In this document: positions 34,730 to 46,843 of the stretch, one piece after another | How positions within the stretch are numbered: position 1 is the first letter of the stretch | Layout: each line of letters opens with the position of its first letter | Assembly: GCF_000173655.1 (NCBI RefSeq) | Contig: NZ_ABZU01000004.1 | Location: 1 to 64,000 of the forward strand | DNA: 64,000 bases | From: Corynebacterium amycolatum SK46 | GTDB taxonomy: Bacteria; Actinomycetota; Actinomycetes; Mycobacteriales; Mycobacteriaceae | Direction of reading: 5' to 3' | Notes under the pieces: generated by a model | What the model was told of the DNA's origin: nothing | Database searches by the model: none | Seen by the model: only the letters and a program-made list of their open reading frames with translations | Position numbers and translations under genes: made by a program

Positions 34730-35560
34730 TTAGCTCCGGAAAGTCTCCGGACGACCCAATTGGTCAATAATCGACCGCAGCGTGGCATGAACATCTCGAG
34801 TTCCCGCCAGCACGCCTACGGAATCATGCCGCCAGGGATTGCCCGCCAAGTCTGTGACCACGCCACCAGCTTCGGAAATCTGCAGTACACCGGCTGCGTT
34901 ATCCCACACATGCGGTGAGAAAGTCACGGTGCCACCGAATGCCCCCATAGCGGTGGAGCCCAAGTCCACGCCGACAGAGCCAGTAATTCGAATCGTCGGA
35001 TAGCGTTCGCCCACCTTTGACAGCAGCAGTTGGCGCCACTTTCGTGGGAGTGTGCCGTCGGTACTCGCGATGACGGACCCGAAGGCAATCGAAACCGGGC
35101 GGCCGGCCTCGGCGTCGATGTTGACGCGACGGCCGTTGACAAATGTGCCGCCACCTTTAGCTGCGGTAATACGACGGCGCAGCAGAGGCATGGAGGTAAT
35201 GCCAACCACCGGCTCCCCCTCATGCATGAGCGTGAGCAGCATGGCACACAGTGGAAAGCCGTTGGAATAGTTCGTGGTGCCGTCAATCGGATCGATGACC
35301 CAGGCGGTATGTTCCTCAGGGACTTTGCCACCGAATTCCTCGCCGTAGACGGGCAGGCCAGAATACTGCGTGAGGAGCTGGCGCAGACGACGCTCAATTT
35401 CCAGGTCGGTCTCCGTCGCGAAATCTCCGCGCGGCTTCATGACAACCGGGTCCGCGCCCACCTGCTGTGTGAACAGGCCTTCAACCTCATCGAGCGCCGC
35501 CTCAGCGATAGCGAGCATCGCCCGCGGTTCCAGGGCATCCATACTTTCTAAGTCCTTCAT
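34730..35560 (-). CDS. impA: Inositol monophosphatase family protein of the his cluster
   Basis: The 276-residue protein has the IMPase metal sites VYGEEFGG, WVIDPIDGTTNYSNGFP and HVWDNAAGVLQISEAGG. In corynebacteria and mycobacteria a gene of this family (impA) sits between hisA and hisF. It may help dephosphorylate histidinol phosphate or inositol phosphate; the main histidinol-phosphatase (HisN) of C. glutamicum is encoded elsewhere. The ATG at 35560 or the one at 35542 may be the start. Confidence 0.88.
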   Translation of the reverse strand: MKDLESMDALEPRAMLAIAEAALDEVEGLFTQQVGADPVVMKPRGDFATETDLEIERRLRQLLTQYSGLPVYGEEFGGKVPEEHTAWVIDPIDGTTNYSNGFPLCAMLLTLMHEGEPVVGITSMPLLRRRITAAKGGGTFVNGRRVNIDAEAGRPVSIAFGSVIASTDGTLPRKWRQLLLSKVGERYPTIRITGSVGVDLGSTAMGAFGGTVTFSPHVWDNAAGVLQISEAGGVVTDLAGNPWRHDSVGVLAGTRDVHATLRSIIDQLGRPETFRS

Positions 35561-35644
35561 CCGCCGTCTCAGCCGGGGTGCCGTTCGCTCGTTAACGCTT
35601 TCGCTTGACGACGTCTCCCCGGCCCGGCCACGAAAGTGTTCTCT

Positions 35645-36379
35645 TTAGCCGCGAGCTATTGCCAGGGCCTCTTCCAAAGTGAAACGCCCTGCGTAGAGCG
35701 CCTTACCCACAATTGCGGAGTCAACGCCCTCATCGACCAGTGTGGCAATAGCTGCAATGTCGTCCAGACTGCTGACACCGCCGGATGCGACGATCGGAGC
35801 ATCGGTAGCAGCAGCGACCTCGCGCAGCAGTTCCACATTCGGCCCCTGCAGGGTGCCGTCCTTGGAGACGTCAGTCACCACGAAACGGGATGCACCCTGA
35901 GCATCCAGGCGCTCCAGCACCTCCCAGAGGTCGCCACCGTCGGAGACCCAGCCACGGCCGCGCAGGCGCCACTGCCCCTCGTCGTTAAGAACGTCCAGTC
36001 CAATGGCCACACGATCGCCGTAGTTGGCGATAACCTCGCGACACCACTCCGGGTTCTCCAGTGCGGCGGTGCCAATATTGACGCGGGCACAACCGGTGGC
36101 CAGCGCAGCTTCGAGCGAAGCGTTGTCACGGATACCGCCGGAGAGCTCTACCTTCACGTCGAGCTTGCCCACAACGTCGGCAAGCAGGTCGTAGTTCGAA
36201 CCGCGACCGAACGCGGCGTCGAGGTCGACCAGGTGGATCCACTCAGCGCCTGCGTTCTGCCAATTCATGGCAGCTTCCAGCGGTGCACCGTAGGAAGTCT
36301 CGGTTCCAGCAGCACCCTGAACAAGGCGCACAGCCTGGCCATCGGCTACGTCTACAGCGGGCAGCAGGGTCAAACTCAT
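35645..36379 (-). CDS. hisA: Phosphoribosyl isomerase (HisA; probably bifunctional PriA, HisA/TrpF)
   Basis: The enzyme isomerises ProFAR to PRFAR in histidine synthesis, and PriA forms also do the TrpF step. The 244-residue barrel has [18 protein letters not shown] with the catalytic aspartate, [47 protein letters not shown], and [10 protein letters not shown] with the second aspartate. The Arg and Trp positions match dual-substrate PriA of mycobacteria. TrpC in this window has no TrpF domain and no trpF is seen, so a bifunctional enzyme is inferred. Confidence 0.94.
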   Translation of the reverse strand: MSLTLLPAVDVADGQAVRLVQGAAGTETSYGAPLEAAMNWQNAGAEWIHLVDLDAAFGRGSNYDLLADVVGKLDVKVELSGGIRDNASLEAALATGCARVNIGTAALENPEWCREVIANYGDRVAIGLDVLNDEGQWRLRGRGWVSDGGDLWEVLERLDAQGASRFVVTDVSKDGTLQGPNVELLREVAAATDAPIVASGGVSSLDDIAAIATLVDEGVDSAIVGKALYAGRFTLEEALAIARG

Positions 36380-36527
36380 GGGGGCTCTACTCTCTTCGAC
36401 TTTTGGGCGTGGTGGCGGTTGTCGCCACGACGCTTGTTGCTAGTTATCTCAGTATAGGTGGTCTAGGTGGCGGAATTCCGTCACCTACCAGGTAGTGCAG
36501 TTAGGGCAGATACTACCGATTGGGCAA

Positions 36528-37226
36528 CTACAGCGTGTCCACCCAGTTCTGCAGCAGCTTCAACCCTGCTTCGCCAGACTTCTCAGGGTGGAACTGTGTG
36601 GCCCACAACGGACCGTTTTCCACGGCGGCGATAAACCGATCGGATTCGTGGGCAGACCACGTCACCAGCGGCGGAGCGATGCGAGAATCAGCGTCAAGGT
36701 CCCACTTGCGCACACCGTAGGAGTGGACGAAGTAAAAACGCTGATCTTCCAGCCCCTTAAACATCTTTGAGCCTTCCGGAACTTCAACCGTGTTCCAGCC
36801 CATGTGCGGCAGAATCGACGCCTCGAGACGCTCGACAGTACCGGGCCATTCCCCACAACCCGGGGTGCCGGTGACAGCTGCAGATGCGTCGGTCTCCGCT
36901 GCATGGATGCCGTCGGCGTACTCGACGCCGCGGTCAAAGAGCACCTGCATACCAACGCAAATTCCCATCACGGGTCGACCACCTGCGAGTCGAGAGCCAA
37001 TCAGGCGCGGTCCTTGCACTCGATGCAAACCCTCCATGCATGCGGCATAGGCACCGACGCCGGGAACGAGCAGACCATCGGCCTCCATCACGGTCTTCGG
37101 ATCGGCGGTCACAATAACCTCGGCGCCCGTGGTGGCCACAGCGCGCTCAGCTGAGCGCAAATTACCGGAGCCGTAATCAAGGATGGCAACGGTTGAGGTC
37201 TTCGTCGAAGGTGAGACTTGTTCCAT
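36528..37226 (-). CDS. hisH: Imidazole glycerol phosphate synthase, glutamine amidotransferase subunit
   Basis: HisH frees ammonia from glutamine for HisF. The 232-residue class I amidotransferase has [28 protein letters not shown], the nucleophile elbow [11 protein letters not shown] and the catalytic His-Glu pair in [13 protein letters not shown]. The ATG at 37226 (MEQVSPSTK) is used; the longer frame to 37346 adds residues unlike HisH. It begins the hisH-hisA-impA-hisF-hisI block. Confidence 0.96.
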   Translation of the reverse strand: MEQVSPSTKTSTVAILDYGSGNLRSAERAVATTGAEVIVTADPKTVMEADGLLVPGVGAYAACMEGLHRVQGPRLIGSRLAGGRPVMGICVGMQVLFDRGVEYADGIHAAETDASAAVTGTPGCGEWPGTVERLEASILPHMGWNTVEVPEGSKMFKGLEDQRFYFVHSYGVRKWDLDADSRIAPPLVTWSAHESDRFIAAVENGPLWATQFHPEKSGEAGLKLLQNWVDTL

Positions 37227-37414
37227 AGTTGGACATTTTAAGGCGCTGGGAATCGATGTTTGCCACTTACCCCAAGAAAACTGCCTGGACAGGCAAAAAC
37301 GCTGGTATACAACTACCGGCCACTTTGGTAAACTCAAGGTTAACAACAGGTTAACTAAGTTATTGATTTATCCCTAATACCCCTGATTACTTTTCACAGA
37401 GAGGCTCCGACGCT

Positions 37415-38038
37415 ATGACTACCGCATCCGTTCTTAGTAAATCATTTGCCATTGTCCGCGAGGACCTTCACCGGCTCTACGGTGCAGCCTGCGATGCTGC
37501 GACTATCGATTCCATCCTCGACGATGTCATTGCAGAGCTGTCCAGCTCTGCGAAGGTGACTAACTTCCTCCCCGTCCTCGCCGAACGCGAGGCCACCGAG
37601 CGTATCAAGGCCGCGAGCGGATGCAAGGACTGCGCCCCGCGCCAAGAGATTCTCTTTGCCGATAGCCGCGGTTCCGGCCGTAGCCAGATTGCCACTGCCC
37701 TGGCCTACCACCTGGTTGGTGACGAAGTCTTTATCCGCACTATCGGCCTCAACCCAGAGGATGGCCTGAATCCGCGCATCGTCGCGGCTCTTCACGACCG
37801 TGGCGTGGACACCTCACGCCTCACCCAAAAGGCGATTACTCCCCGCGTTTCCCACCGCGCCGACGTTGTCGTACTCATGGGCATCGACGAGACACCATCA
37901 GTCCCCGGCGACCGCTACGTGGAATGGAATGTCGCGGATCCGGACAATCTCGCAGACGACGAGCTCCAGTCGCTTATCGACGATATCGAAACCCGCCTGC
38001 GGGCTCTCTTCACCGAGATGGACGTCGCCGTCGCGTAA
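37415..38038 (+). CDS. Low-molecular-weight phosphatase/ArsC-like protein lacking the catalytic cysteine
   Basis: The 207-residue protein has an N-terminal helical domain (about residues 1-65, like the three-helix dimerisation domain of actinobacterial ArsC-type proteins), a CKDC pair near residue 69, and a low-molecular-weight tyrosine phosphatase/arsenate reductase fold from about 73. The P-loop reads LFADSRGSGRSQIA: the conserved Arg-Ser remains but the nucleophilic Cys is Asp and the Asn is Gly. It is therefore unlikely to act as a phosphatase or arsenate reductase and may bind a ligand or partner. It is the only rightward gene within the his cluster and ends two bases before the MFS gene. 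Confidence 0.72.
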   Translation: MTTASVLSKSFAIVREDLHRLYGAACDAATIDSILDDVIAELSSSAKVTNFLPVLAEREATERIKAASGCKDCAPRQEILFADSRGSGRSQIATALAYHLVGDEVFIRTIGLNPEDGLNPRIVAALHDRGVDTSRLTQKAITPRVSHRADVVVLMGIDETPSVPGDRYVEWNVADPDNLADDELQSLIDDIETRLRALFTEMDVAVA

Positions 38039-38040
38039 AC

Positions 38041-39462
38041 CTACTTCTTCTTGCGGTCCCGAACCGTCAATCGCGTCACCGCATTCTTAGCCGGACGGGC
38101 TACACGCACGGCCGCCTCCGGCGTATGGCGCTTGACCGCGTCACCCAGACGACGCAGCGTTGCGCGGGTGTTCTGGTACTCGGCAACGCGGTGCTTCCCG
38201 ATGATTCGGTCGAGCACCGCACCAATGAGGCCAACTGCCAGCAGAGCTGCCGCAAAGGCAAAGACAGCCGGGTACGGACGGAGTGCGGCCGCAGCTACGG
38301 CTCCCAGAACGAACGAGCCAATACCTGTGCCCGAGTCAAAGGACATGTTCCAGAAGGCACTGGCCTCAGCAGTACGGTCACGCGGCAGGCGGGCAAACAT
38401 CAACAGTAGAGCCTCATTTTGCACAATGCCGAAGCCCGCGCCGTAGAAAATGGCCGCAACCAGCAGCAGCCAGGCCGACAAATCAAAGAGAACCACACCG
38501 GACATCATCAGCAGGCCAATAAAACCACTGACCAACGCCGGAATCAGCAGAATTCCAGCCTCAGACTTACGGTCGGCGTAGATTCCTGCGAAGTAACGGA
38601 ACACCATCTGCGCGCCACCGAGAACCGACAGCGACAGGCCGGCCACAACCGCACCGGAGACCGCATCAACCTCACGAGCCGCCGGAGCGAGGAACGAGGA
38701 AATGCCACCGAACCCCATGGCGATTGTGCTGATTGCAAGGGCAGGAATGGCCACCAGCTTCCAGGTAGCAACATGCTCAACTGGGCTCGGCTGCGTTGCT
38801 GCAGATCCGGGCACAGGATCGCCGACGTCTTCCTTGCCGCCCTTGCCTTCCTTCGGCGCTGGCTTAATCTTCGGGATAAAGAGTGCCATCAACGAACCGA
38901 CAAGCGAGATGACGGCGCCCAAGACATAAACAGGGGTGTAAGAACCCGTCTTGTCCGCAATGATTAGTCCTAGTGGCAAGAAAATGAGCTCAGATAAACC
39001 AACTGCCACACCGAGAACGCCAGAGGCCTTACCCAGAAATTTCATTGGCACTAGCTCGGCAATCAATGCGGACTCGGCGACAGTCAACGCACCGAAGCCC
39101 ATACCGCGGAGAACCGCAATGATGAGCACCAAAGCAGCATCGGTGCCAAAGATGTGCAGAATCGTCGGCAAGCCCAGAAACAGACCTGAAATCAGCATGG
39201 TCATGCCGTAGCCAAGACGGCGACACATACGTGGAGTCTGCGTCTGTGTGAGAACGGTAGCGGCCATAAAAACACCGGTGTAGGCACCGGCGAGCGAGGT
39301 TCCACCGCCATCGTCAAGAATTGCCTGCGGAATGACAGGCATGAGGAGTGACCAGCCACCGAAGGCGGCCATCACGGCGACTAGCGTAGGTACTAGTCCG
39401 GGCGCTTTCCACATGCTGTCCAGTTCGTCCAACTGCCTGCGGTCCATCACCCGGGACGCCAT
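38041..39462 (-). CDS. Major facilitator superfamily permease of the his cluster
   Basis: The 473-residue protein has 12 predicted membrane segments with a cytoplasmic loop rich in Lys, Gly and Pro around residues 195-225 and a basic C-terminus. An MFS gene of this type follows hisDCB in C. glutamicum, but its substrate is not known to me. It starts directly after the stop codon of the small membrane protein gene. An efflux role is the default guess for this type. Confidence 0.85.
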   Translation of the reverse strand: MASRVMDRRQLDELDSMWKAPGLVPTLVAVMAAFGGWSLLMPVIPQAILDDGGGTSLAGAYTGVFMAATVLTQTQTPRMCRRLGYGMTMLISGLFLGLPTILHIFGTDAALVLIIAVLRGMGFGALTVAESALIAELVPMKFLGKASGVLGVAVGLSELIFLPLGLIIADKTGSYTPVYVLGAVISLVGSLMALFIPKIKPAPKEGKGGKEDVGDPVPGSAATQPSPVEHVATWKLVAIPALAISTIAMGFGGISSFLAPAAREVDAVSGAVVAGLSLSVLGGAQMVFRYFAGIYADRKSEAGILLIPALVSGFIGLLMMSGVVLFDLSAWLLLVAAIFYGAGFGIVQNEALLLMFARLPRDRTAEASAFWNMSFDSGTGIGSFVLGAVAAAALRPYPAVFAFAAALLAVGLIGAVLDRIIGKHRVAEYQNTRATLRRLGDAVKRHTPEAAVRVARPAKNAVTRLTVRDRKKK

Positions 39463-39675
39463 TTACTCCATCACTCCTATCAACCACAAAATTGCGCCGG
39501 CGAGCGCGATCACAGATAAGAGACCAAGGACAATTGTTCCGACCCTCGATCCGGATTTATAGAGTGACCATGTTCCGCCCACCAGCAGACCAGCGACAAT
39601 GAACAAAAAATAAGTGCTCAGCGTCGATGCGGTAGACACCTGCGCTAAAAGCACGTCTACAGACGTTGTTACCAT
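39463..39675 (-). CDS. Small two-helix membrane protein of the his cluster
   Basis: The 70-residue protein has two membrane segments (about 20-38 and 46-66) and a short YKSGSR loop. It sits between hisB and the MFS permease, where C. glutamicum carries a similar small gene. Its stop codon abuts the start of the MFS gene, so the two are probably translated together and may act together. Function unknown. Confidence 0.75.
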   Translation of the reverse strand: MVTTSVDVLLAQVSTASTLSTYFLFIVAGLLVGGTWSLYKSGSRVGTIVLGLLSVIALAGAILWLIGVME

Positions 39676-39746
39676 CGATTCCCCTAAAATGCCAGCTAAG
39701 GCAGATTTTCCGGTTTCCTACAGTGGCCGTCTACTTCAGCTGCGAC

Positions 39747-40385
39747 CTACAGAGTGCCCTTGGTCGACGGCACACCGTGGACGCGCGGGTCGTCCTCGAC
39801 GGCAGCACGCAGGGCACGGGCCACAGCCTTGTACTCAGCCTCGGTGATGTGGTGCGGATCGCGCCCGTAGAGACAGCGAACATGCAGCGCAATACGGGCA
39901 TTTAGGGCGAAGGACTCAAAGAAATGCTCGTTGATAACCGTTGCGTAGTGACCACCAATGACGGCAGTCAACATCTGCTCTGGTTCGCCAGTGCCAACGA
40001 AGTACGGGCGACCAGACACATCAACCACTGCGTGTGCCAGCGTTTCATCCATCGGGATATAGCAGTCACCAAAGCGACGAATACCAGACTTGTCCCCCAA
40101 CGCCTGGGCGAAGGCCTGCCCCATCACAATGCCGGTATCCTCCACCGTGTGGTGCGCATCGACCTCGGTGTCGCCGTTGGCGTGCACAGTCAGGTCGAAG
40201 CTGCCGTGGGAGCCGAAAGCGGTCAACATGTGGTCGAAGAACGGCAGACCGGTCGAAATATCGGTCTTGCCGGTGCCATCGAGATTCACCGAGCAGACGA
40301 TGCTCGATTCGCGGGTGGCGCGCTCGACACGGCCAACGCGCTCAGTGCGCTCTGCCTCCAGATGGTCCTTATCACTGAAGTGCAT
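39747..40385 (-). CDS. hisB: Imidazoleglycerol-phosphate dehydratase
   Basis: HisB dehydrates imidazole glycerol phosphate to imidazole acetol phosphate with manganese. The 212-residue single-function enzyme has [35 protein letters not shown] and the second HHxxE-type site ([27 protein letters not shown]). There is no histidinol phosphatase domain. Note the usual corynebacterial order hisD-hisC-hisB. Confidence 0.97.
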   Translation of the reverse strand: MHFSDKDHLEAERTERVGRVERATRESSIVCSVNLDGTGKTDISTGLPFFDHMLTAFGSHGSFDLTVHANGDTEVDAHHTVEDTGIVMGQAFAQALGDKSGIRRFGDCYIPMDETLAHAVVDVSGRPYFVGTGEPEQMLTAVIGGHYATVINEHFFESFALNARIALHVRCLYGRDPHHITEAEYKAVARALRAAVEDDPRVHGVPSTKGTL

Positions 40386-40430
40386 AAGTCAGATCTCTCC
40401 TTGTAGTGGGATGTACCGGCAGCATTTCGC

Positions 40431-42922
<2,492 letters not shown>

Positions 42923-43218
42923 AATTAATTAGTAACCGCCTATTCGCACGATGGATTCATACGTGAGCACTTCAGAGTGACAAAGAAATGACAACAAAGT
43001 ATTGAAAATCTGGGTCAAAGCCAAAGACTTTATCCACGGTTTTCGCTACTATTCGCCCTTAAAGGCACCCTTGAGTATGAACTAAGCATATCTTTCTCAC
43101 GTTAGGTTCATACCGATTGCCCCATTTAACCCCTCATACTGTGGCGCAAGTTAGCTCCGCCACAGTGACCCATTACAGTGTTAAGGAAAGTAGTAACCAG
43201 TCGTAGAAAGGTCAGCTG

Positions 43219-44925
43219 TTGAACCAGGAAGGAAACAGCCCGGATTTGCCGGAGCTCGTCGCAGCCTATGCAGACGCGACCGCAGCCGACAATTCCCTGG
43301 CCACGCGCCAACTGGAATCAGTTTTCGCGCATCATTTCTACAACCCACAGCTCTTTTCTGACCCGGAAGCCCACGGCGTTACCGAACACGTCGGCGCGTT
43401 TTACCGCATAGTCCGCGAGGTCACCGAATCGCTCGGCATGATGACGGCTGCGCACGATGCCGCCCTGAACTGGATGGTATGGGCATCCGATAACGACAAC
43501 GTCCCGGAGTACTGGCGCGCCCGGGCACGGCTAGCGGCGGATGAAGCCCGCCGCTACACCACCTTTATCGCCGATGGCCCCACCTCTGCTGCCGCAGAGA
43601 CCGAAATCCCACTCATCGCACGCATGAGCAGGGAGATCACCTCGTACCGGGCACTCGTGCTTGCCGACGATCTGGATGCCCCAACCAGCAGTCACAGCGC
43701 GGTGACCACGGATTCGGATGGGCCGCGGCCGCAGGAATCGTCGGCAAGCGAAGAAGCGGAGGAGCCCTTTAGCCCACGCCAGTGGAAGAAGCGGGCGGCA
43801 CTGACTGACGCGCTGATTCGGATTGCAAGCGCCCTGCGAAAGGTCAACCGCGAGGACTTGGCACGGGAGCTGCACGAGATGATTCGTGCACTGCCAAATG
43901 AGGATAAGTTTGAGTCGATTGCGCTGGCGAAGACTCTGACGGAGGCATCACTGCTGCACCGAGCCGGGAAAGTCGTCGACGCAGCGCGACTTTGCGCCTC
44001 ACAGCTCAATGCAATCGGTAACCGCTCCGTAATCGCGGGCCTTGAGCTGAGGCAGAATTTGGCACGGTACTCGATAGAGACCGGTAATAGCGATACCGCG
44101 TTCCGAATGCTGTCAAACAACGTGGCAGTCGCGGACCAGCACAGACTGGACACTGACTATATTCTCGCGGTTCGTGAGATGGCAGACATCAACTTCGAGG
44201 TGGCACATGACAAGCCCGATGCCGCGGAGATGCTGAAGCTAACTCAGCGCGCCCAGGATGTGTCGGCAGACTACCCCAACTGTGAAGTCACCATGGAAAT
44301 CGCGCTGCTGAAGGCAACGGCACTGTACGAACTCGGAGATTTCCGTCATGCCGGCCAGGAAGCAGAGTCGGTTGCAAAGTGGTCTGAGCCTACCCAGGAT
44401 GCCGCACGTACTGATTTTTCCTGTGCCATTGCGGCGGAATCGGCAGTCCAAGAGGGAAATACTGAGCATGCCGCAGTACTCTTCGACGCACTGGCCGATA
44501 TTCGTGCCGGATACTCGTCCCCGATTTCGCCTGCGGAAACTCTGATGGATGCCGCACTATCACTCAGTAACGTGGGCGCCACAAGTGAGCTGACCGACCA
44601 CCTGATGGAACGCTCACGTGGCTACGTGGTTGGGTCCTGGGAATCGGCCAAGTGGCACGAAGCACAGGCGCTGTTGTGCTGGTCTGTGTGGGACAACGAC
44701 GGCGTGTACAAGTACGCCGACGAAGCTGCCGAGCTTTTCTTAGAAGCCCACGCCCCTGCCGACGCCGCCCGCACGCTGACCATCGCGGTGCGTGCTGCTG
44801 CTAGTGATAACAATGAGGATCGCGCCCGCCGGTTCGCGGTTCGTATCGGCGACCTAGTCGGCCCGGATCACCCAGTGCGCGATGAAGTTCGTGGACTAAT
44901 GCGTAGCTTTTCAAACCCGGATTAA
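43219..44925 (+). CDS. Large helical-repeat (TPR-like) protein, first of a three-gene cassette
   Basis: The 568-residue protein is almost entirely amphipathic helices with Ala-rich TPR-like spacing and no signal peptide or membrane segment. It starts with TTG at 43219 behind an AAAGG site. The C-terminal part (KWHEAQALLCWSVWDNDGVYKY, AADAARTLTIAVRA-like helices, RRFAVRIGDLVGPDHPVRDE) resembles the same part of the next gene, so the two are probably paralogues. I know no function for it. It lies divergent from hisD and runs with the next two genes as a likely operon. Confidence 0.7.
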   Translation: MNQEGNSPDLPELVAAYADATAADNSLATRQLESVFAHHFYNPQLFSDPEAHGVTEHVGAFYRIVREVTESLGMMTAAHDAALNWMVWASDNDNVPEYWRARARLAADEARRYTTFIADGPTSAAAETEIPLIARMSREITSYRALVLADDLDAPTSSHSAVTTDSDGPRPQESSASEEAEEPFSPRQWKKRAALTDALIRIASALRKVNREDLARELHEMIRALPNEDKFESIALAKTLTEASLLHRAGKVVDAARLCASQLNAIGNRSVIAGLELRQNLARYSIETGNSDTAFRMLSNNVAVADQHRLDTDYILAVREMADINFEVAHDKPDAAEMLKLTQRAQDVSADYPNCEVTMEIALLKATALYELGDFRHAGQEAESVAKWSEPTQDAARTDFSCAIAAESAVQEGNTEHAAVLFDALADIRAGYSSPISPAETLMDAALSLSNVGATSELTDHLMERSRGYVVGSWESAKWHEAQALLCWSVWDNDGVYKYADEAAELFLEAHAPADAARTLTIAVRAAASDNNEDRARRFAVRIGDLVGPDHPVRDEVRGLMRSFSNPD

Positions 44926-45002
44926 CAGCGCACCCGACTGCACAGGTCTGAAAAACAAAGCAGTTTTTGCATCTTCCCGATGCCACGGGCGAAGATAGTC
45001 CA

Positions 45003-46793
45003 ATGGTCTGGTGGGAAGAAGAAAACTCTGAGTCTGGAATTCAAGTTGGCGATTGGGATACCGGCATCGCGGCCGACTACGCGTCAGGGAATTCAGAAAA
45101 CGCATCAGCAACGGAGAACTCGTCCGAACCCCTGGACTTTCCTCCCCTGCCCAATCCGCTAAAGGCATTACCGGACTCACTTCCGGAGCTGCTGGTTATT
45201 TCCCGCAGGGCCGGTGCCACGCTCGACCACGTCACCAGTTGGCGCGCTGTCACCAAGTTCGCCCACACGCACTGGTTAGCCGACGCGCCTACCAACTCCC
45301 CCGATGTCGTTGGCGAATTCCACGCACTCAGGCACGCAGTCGCCGACCAACTGGAATTAGTAGAAGAAGCCGCTGCTGCACGCGCCGAGTGGCTGCGCTG
45401 GGCAACTGAGGCCAACATCCGCCCCGCGATCTTGCACGCACGCTCCTACGGAGCATTCGCCGAGGCAGAGGCCTTCATCGACGCCAACCCAGGTGATGCC
45501 ATCACCGGCCGGCGCCCCGAGGACTCCGAAATCCCCGAGCTGATCAGTCTTACTAAGGACATCGTCGCCACCACTCCACAGCCCGGCGAGGCCTATTACT
45601 ACCTGGTCAGCGCGGCTGTTGCCGGCGCCGCAGCATCGCTGGCGCGCCGGGCGGAAATCGCCGGTCAACTCTCTGAATGGTCCGCACGCTGGGCACCAAA
45701 GCGAAGCAGTTTCGACGACCGCAAGCTGTTGGAGGCGCAGCTCGCACACAGCCGTGGTGAGCTGCGCAGGGCCGCCCGCATCGCAGCCAGCGTCGCGGCA
45801 GCCCCTCAGTCGGAACCCGTCACCACGACGATTGAAGCACGCCAATTCCTGGCTTTCCTCTCTCTGGAAGCTGGTGAGGAAGCGGAGGCAATCCGCCAGC
45901 TACGCCCAATCGTGCAGGCTGGTCTCGATGCAGGACTCACAGTCGCGGTGCTTCGCAGCGTGCGTCTGCTCTGTGCGCTTCTCAACGCCCACGGCGATTT
46001 CGCGGAATCCGCCGACATTGCCCGCCGCGCGCTCGCCAGCGCCGAGGGCATGCCGGTCAACCCCATCACCATGGATATCCAGCTCGTTTTGGCCCGCAGT
46101 CTCCTCGATGCCGACGAGGTTGACGAGGCGCTGCGCTTTGCCGAACCAGTTGCGCACTGGTCAGCATTTACCGCCGATGAAGAACGCACCGACGCGGCAT
46201 TTTCTATTGCCTCCACAGCCGCGGGTCTCGGCAATAATCCCCGCCAGGCGGCAAAGCTGCTCATCGAACACGGCGAGCACCTTGAACGCAACGGCGATAC
46301 CAAGGGTGCTGCCAAGGCCTACCGCCAGGCTGCGCGTTCCATCATTCATGTCATTGATCTGGTCATTTCCGAAGAGGGCTCCGAATTCACCGCCGAGATC
46401 GCCTCCGAGGACGCTTCCGCCGCCATCGACCACACACTCAACGAGGCTGAGGACCTTCTGCTGCGTTCTCAGAAGCTCATCTCCGACGACTGGTCACTCG
46501 CCGACTGGCACGACGATGCGGCCTACGTCTTCTACTCCGCTGGCCGCGACACTTTGGCCATCAACCATGTGGAAGCCGCCGCGAAGGGCTACCTGCAGTC
46601 CGGCGATGGCGAGGAAGCCGCCCGCGCGCTGCTGGCGGGGGTTCGCTACCGTCTCGACGCGGGTGATTCCGACGGTGCCGCCGCCTATGCTCGGCGCGTC
46701 GAAGAGCTTCTGCCCCGCGACGTGTGGGAAGGCCATCCTGTTCTCGATGCCCTTGACGTCATCATCATTCAGTCGCTTGACGACGAGTACTAG
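45003..46793 (+). CDS. Large helical-repeat (TPR-like) protein, second of the cassette
   Basis: The 596-residue protein is cytoplasmic, acidic and rich in Ala and Glu, with many paired helices in TPR style (for example LEAQLAHSRGELRRAARIAASVA and VLARSLLDADEVDEALRFAEPVAHWSAF). Its C-terminal third aligns by eye with that of the preceding gene (WHDDAAYVFYSAGRDTLAINH, EAARALLAGVRY, YARRVEELLPRDVWEGHPVLDAL). The ATG at 45003 has a GAAG site; a TTG at 44967 is an alternative. Function unknown. Confidence 0.68.
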   Translation: MVWWEEENSESGIQVGDWDTGIAADYASGNSENASATENSSEPLDFPPLPNPLKALPDSLPELLVISRRAGATLDHVTSWRAVTKFAHTHWLADAPTNSPDVVGEFHALRHAVADQLELVEEAAAARAEWLRWATEANIRPAILHARSYGAFAEAEAFIDANPGDAITGRRPEDSEIPELISLTKDIVATTPQPGEAYYYLVSAAVAGAAASLARRAEIAGQLSEWSARWAPKRSSFDDRKLLEAQLAHSRGELRRAARIAASVAAAPQSEPVTTTIEARQFLAFLSLEAGEEAEAIRQLRPIVQAGLDAGLTVAVLRSVRLLCALLNAHGDFAESADIARRALASAEGMPVNPITMDIQLVLARSLLDADEVDEALRFAEPVAHWSAFTADEERTDAAFSIASTAAGLGNNPRQAAKLLIEHGEHLERNGDTKGAAKAYRQAARSIIHVIDLVISEEGSEFTAEIASEDASAAIDHTLNEAEDLLLRSQKLISDDWSLADWHDDAAYVFYSAGRDTLAINHVEAAAKGYLQSGDGEEAARALLAGVRYRLDAGDSDGAAAYARRVEELLPRDVWEGHPVLDALDVIIIQSLDDEY

Positions 46794-46843
46794 TGCCCCG
46801 CCCACTTCGGTGCTGGCGGTGGCACAAAGTAGAGTGTTAGGTC

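Noticed and set aside
37477..37795. Minus-strand frames inside the phosphatase-like gene
   Set aside because: Shadows of the plus-strand gene, which has domain similarity and normal codon use.
42923..43218. Possible histidine leader peptide or T-box in front of hisD
   Set aside because: No run of His codons, no T-box core and no terminator/antiterminator pair is visible.
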